From NCBI RefSeq assembly GCF_017368795.1, contig NZ_JAFNLL010000038.1:1-64000 (forward strand): a stretch of DNA of 64,000 bases, written 5' to 3'. Positions within the stretch are counted from its first letter, which is position 1, and each line of letters starts with the position of its first letter. The position numbers and the translations under genes were made by a program. Positions 34,134 through 42,312 of this stretch are shown here, in pieces. The notes under the pieces are model-generated. The model worked only from the letters and a program-made list of their open reading frames with translations, did no database searches and had not been told where the DNA came from. This DNA comes from Arthrobacter cavernae (GTDB taxonomy: Bacteria; Actinomycetota; Actinomycetes; Actinomycetales; Micrococcaceae).

Positions 34134-34150
34134 TTCTCACCCTGTGAGAA
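34134..34150. promoter_or_regulatory. IclR operator candidate
   Basis: TTCTCAC-CCT-GTGAGAA is a perfect 17-bp palindrome in the P450/iclR-type divergent region, 92 nt upstream of the P450 start and 78 nt upstream of the regulator start. Position and size suit IclR binding. The pairing with this regulator is inferred. Confidence 0.55.
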
Positions 34151-34227
34151 TAGGGTTTGTCGCAATGGCCCGGTGCCCGGCACGATCGTTCAACAGCCCG
34201 GAAAAGCTCAGAAAGGGGGGCAGGCCC

Positions 34228-35019
34228 ATGGCGGGAACAACGTCCTTCGAGCGGGGTCTCATGATCCTGTCCGAAATCGCCGACGGCGGTGACACCACCG
34301 TGGAGAGCGTGGCCCTGAAGCTGGGCATCCCCGTCAGCACCACCTACCGCTACTTCCGGCAGCTCCGCGAACACGGCTTCGTGCAGGAGGATGCCGGGAG
34401 CTACCGGCCCGGACATGCGCTGCTGGCGTTGTCCGGCAGGCACCTCACGCAGAGCCACCTCGCGGAAGTTGGCACAGCTGTGCTGAAAAGCATCGTGGAC
34501 GCTGTGGGGGAGACCGCGGTGATGGTCATCCGGGTGGGGACGCAGGCCATGTGCCTGCGCCGTGCCGAGCCGGACAAGGGCTTCAAATACACCTTCGCCG
34601 TCAACGAACTCCTGCCCCTGACCGCGGGAGCAGGCCCGCGGACGCTGCTCGCCTGGGCGCCCGCCGACGTCGTGCGTCAAGTGCTCGACGGCGAGCTTCC
34701 GCGCTTTACGGACAACTCGCCGTCGGCCGAGCAGATCCTCGCCACGCTGTCCCAGATCCGGACGAATGGCTGGGTGGTCTCGCGCGGCGAGCTTGATCCC
34801 GGGGCGGTCTCGGTGGCCGTTCCGGTGATCTTCGACGGCGAGGCCGTCTGCGCCATCAACGTGGCCGGACCGGAGAGCCGCTGCGGCTCGCGGTCCTGGC
34901 TCAACTCGACCTTGAAAACAATGAACGAGGCAGCGGAGAACCTGGCGGCGTCGCTGGGTTCCCTCGCCAGCCAAAGAACAACACGGGAGGCAAGCGATGA
35001 CGCTCGATACTCTGCTTGA
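34228..35019 (+). CDS. IclR-family regulator
   Basis: The 263-residue protein has the winged-helix start (SFERGLMILSEIADGGDTTV, ALKLGIPVSTTYRYFRQLRE) and the GAF-like effector domain of IclR proteins (GETAVMVIRVG; GWVVSRGELDPGAVSVAVPV). ATG 34228 is chosen for the AAAGGGGGG site; the frame is open further upstream without support. Its end overlaps the lyase gene by 23 nt, so both are translated from one message. It presumably senses the pathway substrate and also controls the divergent P450. Confidence 0.92.
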   Translation: MAGTTSFERGLMILSEIADGGDTTVESVALKLGIPVSTTYRYFRQLREHGFVQEDAGSYRPGHALLALSGRHLTQSHLAEVGTAVLKSIVDAVGETAVMVIRVGTQAMCLRRAEPDKGFKYTFAVNELLPLTAGAGPRTLLAWAPADVVRQVLDGELPRFTDNSPSAEQILATLSQIRTNGWVVSRGELDPGAVSVAVPVIFDGEAVCAINVAGPESRCGSRSWLNSTLKTMNEAAENLAASLGSLASQRTTREASDDARYSA

Positions 35020-36697
35020 GTCAGAAGCGGTGGTCCTGGGGATCCACCGGGCAACGTTGGAGGACCTGGTGCAGGTGGCCAGGCACCGCAGGCCGGTGGT
35101 GGTGGACGAGGCCGCCCTGGCGCGGATGAAGCCCAGCGAGGACTGGCTCAACGGCGTCATGGACGGCATGTTGGCCGGCAAGGACACCGCACCGATCTAC
35201 AGCATCAACACCGGCTTCGGATCGCTCGCCGGCCGCAAGGCCTTCGACGAACCGTCCGATGCCGCCGAGCTCTCCCGCCGCCTGGTGCTGTCCAATGCCG
35301 CCGGCGTGGGCCGCTACGTGGACGAGGAAGTCGTCCGTGCCACCATGTTCATCCGCATCGTCAGCCTCACCCAGGGCCACTCCGGGGTGCGGGCGGACAT
35401 CGTGAAGACCCTGGCCGAGATGCTCAACTGCGGCGTCTACCCGGCCATCCCGGAATACGGTTCGCTCGGCGCCTCCGGGGACCTCATCCCGCTGGCGCAC
35501 GTGGCCATTGTCATGTCCCGTTCGCACACCGGCGAGGACGTGGAACTGGATTCCGGCGAGGCCTTCGTTGACGGGGCCGTGGTCTCCGGGATCGCGGCCA
35601 TGGCCCACGCCGGCATCGAGCGGCTCCCGCTCGGCGCCAAGGACGGGCTGGCCCTACTCAACGGCACCTCGTTCTCCTGCGCCCAGGCCGCCCTGGCCCT
35701 GTACGACGCGCAGAACCTGCTGGAAACGGCGCAGATCACGGCGGCCATGAGCATCGAGGCGCTGATGGGCTTCGGCGATGCGTTCATCGACGAACTCCAC
35801 CAGGCCCGCGGCCAGCGCGGCCAGATCGAAGTGGCCGCACGGCTCCGTGAACTGCTCGCCGGCAGCGGCTTCGTGGACGGCGACGCGGACCGGGACCCCG
35901 TCCGGCAGCCCCCGCAGGACGCCTACTCGCTGCGCTGCATCCCGCAGGTCTTCGGCCCGGTCAAGGACACATTGGAGTTCGCCGCCGGCATCATCGACAA
36001 CGAGATCAACGCGGCCACCGACAACCCGCTGATCTTCCCGTCGCTGCCCGCCAGCCGCACCCTGAAGGCCGTGTCCGGCGGCAACTTCCACGCCGAATAC
36101 GTGGCGTTCGCCGCCGACTTCATCTCGATCGTGGTCACCGAAATCGGCAACATCACCGAACGCCGGCTCTTCAGGCTCGACGACGGCACCCTGAACCGCG
36201 GACTGCCGGACATGCTGGTGGCCAGCGAGCAGATCGGCATGGACTGCGGCTACATGCTGCCCCAGTACCTTGCCGCAGCCCTGGTCTCCGACTGCAAGAC
36301 CTTGGCGCACCCGGACAGTGTGGACTCCATCCCCACCTGCGCCAACCAGGAAGACCACGTCTCCATGGCCAACAACGCCGGGCGGCACACGCGCCAGATC
36401 GTGGCCAACATCGAATCGGTGGTGGCCATCGAGCTGCTCATGGCCGCCCAGGCACTCGAGCTGCGGATGCGCATGCCGGCCACGAGAGACGCCAAGCCGG
36501 CCACCGCGAGCCTGGCCGCGCTGGCCTTCCTGCGCTCCACCGCGTCCGCCGACGGCCGTCCCATCGACCACCTCAAGGAGGACGTGGTGATGTACCCGCG
36601 GCTGCGCAGGGCCGGCGAACTCGTCCACGACGGCTCCGTGGTGGCCGCGGTGAACGCCGCGCTCGGCGGAGGTAGCCATGACGCTGCAGGCCGCTGA
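34997..36697 (+). CDS. MIO-dependent aromatic amino-acid lyase (HAL/PAL/TAL family), substrate uncertain
   Basis: The 566-residue enzyme belongs to the histidine/phenylalanine/tyrosine ammonia-lyase family. The cofactor tripeptide is A159-S160-G161 in GSLGASGDLIPLAHV, the catalytic Tyr is Y68 in YSINTGFG, and QDAYSLRCIPQVFGPV is intact, so activity is expected. The selectivity loop reads RRLVLSNAAGVG (S99-N100) where histidine ammonia-lyases have Ser-His, tyrosine lyases His-Leu and phenylalanine lyases Phe-Leu. It is longer than HutH (about 510), mainly by a segment near residues 285-305. No other hut genes are nearby. ATG 34997 follows GGGAGG. The reductase gene overlaps its end by 20 nt. 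Confidence 0.9.
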   Translation: MTLDTLLESEAVVLGIHRATLEDLVQVARHRRPVVVDEAALARMKPSEDWLNGVMDGMLAGKDTAPIYSINTGFGSLAGRKAFDEPSDAAELSRRLVLSNAAGVGRYVDEEVVRATMFIRIVSLTQGHSGVRADIVKTLAEMLNCGVYPAIPEYGSLGASGDLIPLAHVAIVMSRSHTGEDVELDSGEAFVDGAVVSGIAAMAHAGIERLPLGAKDGLALLNGTSFSCAQAALALYDAQNLLETAQITAAMSIEALMGFGDAFIDELHQARGQRGQIEVAARLRELLAGSGFVDGDADRDPVRQPPQDAYSLRCIPQVFGPVKDTLEFAAGIIDNEINAATDNPLIFPSLPASRTLKAVSGGNFHAEYVAFAADFISIVVTEIGNITERRLFRLDDGTLNRGLPDMLVASEQIGMDCGYMLPQYLAAALVSDCKTLAHPDSVDSIPTCANQEDHVSMANNAGRHTRQIVANIESVVAIELLMAAQALELRMRMPATRDAKPATASLAALAFLRSTASADGRPIDHLKEDVVMYPRLRRAGELVHDGSVVAAVNAALGGGSHDAAGR

Positions 36698-37730
36698 CCC
36701 TGCCGCCCGGACGGCCCCACTAAAGGGGTTCACGCGGCTCATGGTGAGCGGGATCCGCCGCGAGGCTGACGCCGTCGTCTCACTGCTGCTGAGCGAGCCC
36801 GACGGCGGCGCACTGCCGGCCTGGGTGCCCGGCGCGCACGTGGACGTCCTCTTCGCCAACGGCATCCTGCGGCAGTACTCGCTCTGCTCTGATCCGGCCG
36901 ATCGGACTGCCCTGCGCGTGGCCGTGCTGCGCGAGCAGGCCAGCCGCGGCGGTTCCAGCTATGTCCACGAAGTCCTGCGGGCCGGCGACACGGTGGAGGT
37001 CCGCGGCCCGAAGGACAACTTCCGCGGCACGGCCGGGGCAGGGGAAAAGGTGTTCATCGCCGGCGGCATCGGCATCACCCCGCTCCTGCCGATGATCCGC
37101 GAAGCCCACGCGGCCGGGGAGCCCTGGCGGCTGCTGTACCTGGGCGCCGGCGTGCGGTCCATGGCCTTCCTCGAGGAGATCGCGGACATGGATCCGGCCG
37201 AGGACAGGGTGCGGATCCATGCCAAAGACCAGCACGGCAGCCTGGACCTGGCGGACTACCTCGACGGCGGCGTTGCGGCGGACGCCACGGTGTATGCGTG
37301 CGGTCCGTCCCGGCTCCTGGCCGAGCTCCGCGCGGCCCATGCCGCGGGCACGCTGCCGCATCTGAGGTTTGAGGACTTCGCTGCCGACGATTCCGATGCC
37401 GGGCCTCCCGCTGCGGATCCCGACGGCGGCATTCCCGACGGCGGTCCTGCTGCGGGCCCGGACGACTCGCCTTTTGTGGTGGAAACGGCCGACGGGCAGG
37501 AAATAGCCGTCGCGGCCGGAGAAACAATTCTTGACGCCCTGCAGAGATCGGGCGTTCCGGCATTGAATTCCTGCAGGAAAGGAACGTGCGGCACCTGCGA
37601 AACCGTGGTCCTGGAAGGAATTCCTGAACACCGCGATGACATTCTCAGCGACGAGGAGCGTGCATTGAACGAAACAATGATGATTTGTGTTTCCCGCTGC
37701 CGCGGGGAAAAGCTCGTGCTCGACATCTAG
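36678..37730 (+). CDS. Phthalate-dioxygenase-reductase-type flavin/NAD(P)/[2Fe-2S] oxidoreductase
   Basis: The 350-residue protein moves electrons from NAD(P)H to an oxygenase. The order is a flavin barrel (LRQYSLCSDP; RGGSSYVHE), an NAD domain (FIAGGIGITPLLPMIRE; YACGP), a Pro/Asp/Gly-rich linker (about 236-276), then a plant-type ferredoxin with C299, C304, C307 and C337. It has the same module order as the reductase half of CYP116B fusion P450s, but is encoded separately. Overlap with the lyase gene shows tight coupling. The natural partner is the P450 at 32834, as no Rieske oxygenase is present. The 3' end is more AT-rich than the rest. Confidence 0.93.
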   Translation: MTLQAADPAARTAPLKGFTRLMVSGIRREADAVVSLLLSEPDGGALPAWVPGAHVDVLFANGILRQYSLCSDPADRTALRVAVLREQASRGGSSYVHEVLRAGDTVEVRGPKDNFRGTAGAGEKVFIAGGIGITPLLPMIREAHAAGEPWRLLYLGAGVRSMAFLEEIADMDPAEDRVRIHAKDQHGSLDLADYLDGGVAADATVYACGPSRLLAELRAAHAAGTLPHLRFEDFAADDSDAGPPAADPDGGIPDGGPAAGPDDSPFVVETADGQEIAVAAGETILDALQRSGVPALNSCRKGTCGTCETVVLEGIPEHRDDILSDEERALNETMMICVSRCRGEKLVLDI

Positions 37731-38079
37731 GCGGCGTCAAGCCTGCCCTATCGCAGCCAGGGGGCGCGGCAGAGCCCCAAAGTGGACGCCCCAGGGTAGC
37801 CCCGGCCCCGGAATTTCCGAATAATCAATTCACGAATTGCGATGCCGCATGCCCTTTTTCAAATGCCGGATCCGGCCATTTCGGATCCGGCAATTGACTT
37901 TTGGTCATACTTTGAATTTTGCACTAATTAACTATTGTGGGTTGAGATATTCATCTCTAGGCTGGTCAAAAGCCACGCTGATTCTTGAAAAGACTGATTC
38001 TTGAAAAGAATTGCCGCACCCCAAGCGGCAGCTCTCCGGCGGTTCGCATGAAGCGTTAGAACAACAAGGAGCAAACAAC
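37731..38079. promoter_or_regulatory. AT-rich intergenic region with inverted and tandem repeats before the ABC importer
   Basis: This 349-nt gap holds a perfect 11-bp inverted repeat, TGCCGGATCCG (37864-37874) with CGGATCCGGCA (37882-37892), around a 7-nt spacer. A 16-bp tandem duplication, CTGATTCTTGAAAAGA, follows (37978-37993, 37994-38009), ending 70 nt before the binding-protein start. The first may end the lyase/reductase message and the second may be a regulator site. The area is far more AT-rich than average, as expected for a promoter. Confidence 0.6.
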
Positions 38080-38982
38080 ATGAGCATTTCTGCAATCTCC
38101 CTCCGTAAGCCGGCCATCGCCGCACTGGCGCTTGCCGCCGTCGTCGGCCTCACCGCCTGCGGTGGCTCCGCAACGGCCGGCAGCTCTGCGACGGCGGACG
38201 CGGCAAAGGCGCCGCTGTTCAGCCAGTTGCCCCAGGACATCCAGAGCGCCGGGACCATCAAGGTGGCCAGCAATGTTGAGTACCCGCCGTTCGAGTCCAT
38301 CGACAAGGACGGCAAGACCATCGTGGGCATCGACCGGGAGCTGGCGGACGCCGTCGAGAAGCAACTCGGCGTCACCCTGGCCTTCGACAACATCGCCTTC
38401 GACGCCATCATCCCGGGCCTGGCCTCCGGCCGGTACAGCATGGGCATGTCCGCGATGTCGGACACCAAGGAACGGCAGAAGCAGGTCAGTTTCCTGGACT
38501 ACTTCAAGGCCGGCGCCGGCATCATGACCACCAAAGCGAACGCGGACAAGCTGAAATCACTGGACGATCTGTGCGGGACCAAGGTGGGCATCGTCAAGGG
38601 CACCACCGAGGACGCCGACGCCACGGCCCAGTCAGGCAAGTGCGAGGCGGCCGGCAAGGCCCCGTTGGCCGTGACCATCTACGCCGGGCAGAACCAGGCC
38701 GTGCTGGCCCTGCAGAGCGAGCGGGTGGACGCCTTCCTGGTGGACTCGACGTCGGGTTCCGTGGTTGCCGCCGAGAGCAACGGCGAGCTGGCCATGGGCA
38801 AGGCGTACGAGGAAGGGTACTTCGGCATCGTGTTCCCCAAGGAAAGCACCCAGCTGATGACCGCCGTCCAGAAGGCCATGGAGCAGATCAAGGCCGACGG
38901 CAGCTACGAAGCGATCCTGGCCAAGTACAAGATGGATGACCACGCCGTGGACACGTTCACCGTCAACGGGGCCACCAAGTGA
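38080..38982 (+). CDS. Polar amino-acid ABC importer solute-binding lipoprotein (family 3)
   Basis: The 300-residue lipoprotein has lipobox LTAC and the family 3 signature ([48 protein letters not shown]). It binds amino acids or related cationic or zwitterionic compounds. ATG 38080 has AAGGAG 8 nt upstream. It is the first gene of a complete importer downstream of the lyase and reductase genes, so it may take up the lyase's substrate. Confidence 0.93.
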   Translation: MSISAISLRKPAIAALALAAVVGLTACGGSATAGSSATADAAKAPLFSQLPQDIQSAGTIKVASNVEYPPFESIDKDGKTIVGIDRELADAVEKQLGVTLAFDNIAFDAIIPGLASGRYSMGMSAMSDTKERQKQVSFLDYFKAGAGIMTTKANADKLKSLDDLCGTKVGIVKGTTEDADATAQSGKCEAAGKAPLAVTIYAGQNQAVLALQSERVDAFLVDSTSGSVVAAESNGELAMGKAYEEGYFGIVFPKESTQLMTAVQKAMEQIKADGSYEAILAKYKMDDHAVDTFTVNGATK

Positions 38983-39935
38983 CGCTGTACCAGGCCACGG
39001 AGGACGAGAAGGGCCTTTCGATCGTCCCCGCCCGCTACGCCGGGCGGTGGGTCATGGCCGGTGTGGTGGTGTTGGGCGTGGTCCTGCTGGGCTACGGCAT
39101 GGTCACCAACCAGCGCTTCCAGTGGGACGTGGTGGGGGAGTACCTCTTCGCCGCACCGGTGATGTCCGGGCTCGCCAACACGCTGCTGCTCACCGCGGTG
39201 TCGATGGCCATCGGGATCGTCCTGGGAATCGGGGTGGCCGTGTGCCGCCTGTCCCCGAACCCCATCCTGTCCTCGGCCGCCTGGGCCTACTCCTGGTTCT
39301 TCCGCGGCACCCCGCTCATGGTGCAGCTGCTCTTCTGGTTCTTCATGGCGGCGCTGGTCCCCAAGCTGGTGCTCGGCGTGCCGTTCGGGCCCAGCTTCTT
39401 CGAGATCTCCACCAACACCTTGATCTCGCCGTTCACGGCGGCCCTCCTGGGCCTGGCCCTCAACGAAGGCGCCTACATGGGCGAGATTGTCCGCTCCGGC
39501 ATCCGGGCCATCCCCGTGGGCCAGACGGAGGCCGCCAAGGCCATGGGCATGTCCCGGCTGCAGACTATGCGGCGCGTCATCCTGCCCCAGGCCATGCGCG
39601 TCATCATCCCGCCCACGGGCAACGAGACCATCGGCATGCTGAAGTACACCTCGCTGGTGATCGTGATCGGCTACAGCGAACTGCTCACCTCGGTCTCGAT
39701 CATCTACTCGCGCACGTTCCAGACCATCCCGCTGCTGATCGTGGCGGCCCTCTGGTACCTGGCGGTCACGGCGGTGCTGTCCGTGGGCCAGTACTACGTG
39801 GAACGCCACTTCGAACGCGGCTTCACCCCCCACAAGGCCGCGAAGCCGGCCGCCGCGGCGAAGGCCGCGCCCGTGCATGCGGCCGCCGTCGCCCTGGCCA
39901 GCGGCCCCGAGGCAGAACTGGAGAAGGTCAAGTGA
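38979..39935 (+). CDS. Polar amino-acid ABC importer permease (HisM/GlnP type)
   Basis: The 318-residue permease carries the HisMQ membrane domain with EAA loop [20 protein letters not shown]. It has an N-terminal extension of about 25 residues and an Ala/Lys-rich tail ([20 protein letters not shown]). GTG 38979 overlaps the previous stop. A single permease implies a homodimer in the membrane. Confidence 0.92.
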   Translation: MTLYQATEDEKGLSIVPARYAGRWVMAGVVVLGVVLLGYGMVTNQRFQWDVVGEYLFAAPVMSGLANTLLLTAVSMAIGIVLGIGVAVCRLSPNPILSSAAWAYSWFFRGTPLMVQLLFWFFMAALVPKLVLGVPFGPSFFEISTNTLISPFTAALLGLALNEGAYMGEIVRSGIRAIPVGQTEAAKAMGMSRLQTMRRVILPQAMRVIIPPTGNETIGMLKYTSLVIVIGYSELLTSVSIIYSRTFQTIPLLIVAALWYLAVTAVLSVGQYYVERHFERGFTPHKAAKPAAAAKAAPVHAAAVALASGPEAELEKVK

Positions 39936-40699
39936 AAGAACCCATCGTGCGGGCCCGGGACATCCGGAAGTCCTTCGGCAACGTGGAAGTACTCAAGGGC
40001 ATCAGCCTGGACATCAACGCCGGCGAGGTCGCCTGCCTGCTGGGCCCCTCCGGCTCGGGCAAGAGCACGTTCCTGCGCTGCATCAACCACCTCGAGAAGA
40101 TCGACGGCGGCCAGCTCTGGGTGCAAGGCGAACGGATCGGCTACCGGCGCTCCGGCAACAAACTGCACGAGCTCAAGGAGCACGAAACCGCCAAGCAGCG
40201 CGCCCACGTGGGCATGGTCTTCCAGCAGTTCAACCTGTTCCCGCACCGCACCGCCCTGGAAAACGTCATCGAGGGCCCCACCGTGGTCCAGCGCATCCCC
40301 AAGGAGCAGGCCATCGAGGAAGGCCGGCAGCTGCTGGCCCGGGTGGGGCTGGCGGACAAGGCCAACCACTACCCGGGGCAGCTCTCCGGCGGCCAGCAGC
40401 AGCGCGTGGCGATCGCGCGTTCCCTGGCGCTCAAGCCGTCCGTGATGCTGTTCGACGAGCCCACCTCCGCCCTGGACCCGGAGCTCGTGGGCGAGGTGCT
40501 GGACGTGATGCGCTCCTTGGCGGACTCGGGCATGACCATGATCGTGGTGACCCATGAGATGGGCTTCGCCAAGGAAGTGGGCAACGTGGTCCACTTCATG
40601 GCGGACGGCCAGCTCGTGGAGAGCGGCGACCCGCACCAGGTTCTGGAGGACCCGCGCGAGCCGCGCACCCAGGCCTTCCTGTCCAAGGTGCTTGCATGA
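39932..40699 (+). CDS. Polar amino-acid ABC importer ATP-binding protein (GlnQ/HisP type)
   Basis: The 255-residue ATPase shows Walker [10 protein letters not shown] (38-46), Q-loop [10 protein letters not shown], signature LSGGQQQR and Walker [13 protein letters not shown] 39932 overlaps the permease stop. The larger open frame starting at 38936 is a shadow. A short insert ([20 protein letters not shown]) after strand 3 is typical of this subfamily. It is the last gene before the right-hand repeat array. Confidence 0.95.
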   Translation: MKEPIVRARDIRKSFGNVEVLKGISLDINAGEVACLLGPSGSGKSTFLRCINHLEKIDGGQLWVQGERIGYRRSGNKLHELKEHETAKQRAHVGMVFQQFNLFPHRTALENVIEGPTVVQRIPKEQAIEEGRQLLARVGLADKANHYPGQLSGGQQQRVAIARSLALKPSVMLFDEPTSALDPELVGEVLDVMRSLADSGMTMIVVTHEMGFAKEVGNVVHFMADGQLVESGDPHQVLEDPREPRTQAFLSKVLA

Positions 40700-40732
40700 G
40701 CAGTTCGGGCGACCGCTCGCACCTGGAGCGTT

Positions 40733-40930
40733 GGTCCAAAACGGCCCAAAGGTGAGAGAGCGTTGGTCCAAAACGGCCCAAAGGTGAGAGAGCGTTTGGG
40801 GTCTCGCGACGCTCTCTCACTTTTGCCGCCCCATCGCGCGACGCTCTCTCACTTTTGCCGCCCCATCGCGCGACGCTCTCTCACTTTTGCCGCCCCATCG
40901 CGCGACGCTCTCTCACTTTTCTTAAGCAAG
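40733..40930. repeat. Right array of 32-bp-period repeats
   Basis: Two perfect tandem units of 32 bp (40733-40764, 40765-40796; core GGTGAGAGAGCGTT) are followed by three perfect units in the opposite orientation (40805-40836, 40837-40868, 40869-40900; core CGACGCTCTCTCACTTTT). A partial fourth begins at 40901 and ends in CTTAAGCAAG (to 40930). The forward array ends with the same CACTTTTCTTAAGCAAG as the left array. The whole can fold into several alternative hairpins. It lies between convergent genes. Confidence 0.92.
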
Positions 40931-40956
40931 CGATAAGGGTGAGGAGCGGGCGGTGC

Positions 40957-41877
40957 CTAGATTTCGAGTGCCTCGCGCCAGCTGCGCAGGAAGGCGCCGC
41001 CGGCGTCGTCGTGGATGACGTCGTCGCCCAGATTGAGGTCGGCCGCCGTCAGGACGGGGTAAGGCTTGACCGGAACGCCGTCCGCCGGCCGGACGTCCAC
41101 GTGCTTGACCTCGTGGTCGTTGTGGTGGAGCCAGTCTGCCATGGCGTAATCCGTGCGCGAATCGCCCACGGTGCGCCAGGCCTGCGGGATGATGCCCCGC
41201 GCGGCCAAAAGCTCGACGGCGCGGCTCGCCCCGAGGTCCTTGCCGAGCCTCACCGACTCGATGTCGGTGGAGATGATGGTAGGGTCCAGGCGGTAATCCG
41301 CGGTGTCGTCCGAGCCGGGGGCGTGGTGGTCCAAGATGGCGGCCGAGAGGCCGTGGCGCCCCATGATGTCCAGCGCATCGGCGTCGAACAGTTTCTGCTC
41401 GGCAAGGTAATCCTCGCTGGGGACGTCCACATGCTGCTCCACCGAGACCATGGCGCGCTTGGTTTCATCGAAGAACATGTGCGCGGAGTAGTCCTCGGCC
41501 ACCAGCCGGCGCACGTCGTCGCCGTAGGCCTTGGGCACCGCGAGCTCGTGGTCCACATGGACCGGGCCCGGGCCGGTGGCGGTGTAGCTGAACCACACGG
41601 CGCCCTTCTCGCAGATCGCATGGATGGTGGTGCCCTGCGGCATGCCAGCGGCGATCATCGGTGCCATGACCTGCTCGCGAATGAAGGCATCCGAGCGGCC
41701 GGTGTTGAAGATGACCGGAATGTCCGCCGCAGCCAGTGCCACAAGGTCCGCAATGATTTCCGGCTTGACGTCCCGGGTGACCGGGCTCGCGATGGGACCG
41801 TCGACGTCGAGGAGCAGGGCCAAGGCGGGGGCCGTGGGAAGCTGTGCGCGGGCTGTATCGGAAAGCGGAGCAGTCAT
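40957..41877 (-). CDS. HAD-superfamily hydrolase (Cof/mannosyl-phosphoglycerate-phosphatase-like)
   Basis: The 306-residue protein has HAD motif I LLLDVDGPI, motif II NTGRSD and motif IV TVGDSRTDYAMADWL, with a large C2-type cap between. That fits a sugar-phosphate phosphatase. The substrate cannot be named. Start ATG 41877; upstream open sequence in this frame is antisense to other genes. It is unlinked in function to its neighbours as far as can be seen. Confidence 0.82.
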   Translation of the reverse strand: MTAPLSDTARAQLPTAPALALLLDVDGPIASPVTRDVKPEIIADLVALAAADIPVIFNTGRSDAFIREQVMAPMIAAGMPQGTTIHAICEKGAVWFSYTATGPGPVHVDHELAVPKAYGDDVRRLVAEDYSAHMFFDETKRAMVSVEQHVDVPSEDYLAEQKLFDADALDIMGRHGLSAAILDHHAPGSDDTADYRLDPTIISTDIESVRLGKDLGASRAVELLAARGIIPQAWRTVGDSRTDYAMADWLHHNDHEVKHVDVRPADGVPVKPYPVLTAADLNLGDDVIHDDAGGAFLRSWREALEI

Positions 41878-42012
41878 GGATCCATTCTCCCAGTCTCCAG
41901 GGGCCGCGCCACTGCTGTGACGCCCGACGTCGATAGTCACCTTTTGGCCACAAGCTGCGTTTGCGGCGGCCAACAAGTTCCCTTGCGGGGGCAACTTCCA
42001 TAGTCTTGCAGA

Positions 42013-42312
42013 GTGATCTTCAAAGCTGTGGGCGAGGGACGCCCGTACCCCGACCATGGATACACCGAGCCCCGGGACTGGGCGGCGCTGCCGCCCCGTC
42101 CCGTCCGTCTCGATGAGTTGGTAACCACAAAGCGCACCCTGGATTTGGAGGCATTGTTGGCTGAGGATTCGACCTTCTTCGGTGACCTGTTCCCGCACGT
42201 CGTCCAGTACAAAGGCGTGCTGTATCTCGAGGACGGGCTGCACAGGGCCGTCCGCACGGCGCTGCATCAGCGCACCGCCATCCACGCACGCGTGCTGGTG
42301 ATAGATGGCTAG
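42013..42312 (+). CDS. Small conserved protein with a ParB/sulfiredoxin-like ending
   Basis: The 99-residue protein is not assigned to a named family here. Its C-terminal third, VVQYKGVLYLEDGLHRAVRT followed by ALHQRTAIHARVLVI, resembles the DGxHR core of ParB-N/sulfiredoxin folds (strand, DG-HR, helix, strand). It starts at GTG 42013 and its end overlaps the LytR_C gene by 8 nt, so the two are translationally coupled. Function unknown; the fold suggestion is inference. Confidence 0.7.
   Translation: MIFKAVGEGRPYPDHGYTEPRDWAALPPRPVRLDELVTTKRTLDLEALLAEDSTFFGDLFPHVVQYKGVLYLEDGLHRAVRTALHQRTAIHARVLVIDG

Noticed and set aside
34997-36697. Calling the lyase HutH (histidine ammonia-lyase)
   Set aside because: The selectivity residue is Asn instead of His, the protein is longer than HutH, and no other histidine-degradation gene is nearby.
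38936-40699. 587-codon frame starting inside the importer permease
   Set aside because: Only the portion from GTG 39932 encodes the ATPase; the earlier part is an out-of-frame reading of the permease.
40733-40930. Repeat array considered as CRISPR
   Set aside because: The 32-bp units are perfect tandem copies without spacers, occur in both orientations and have no cas genes nearby.
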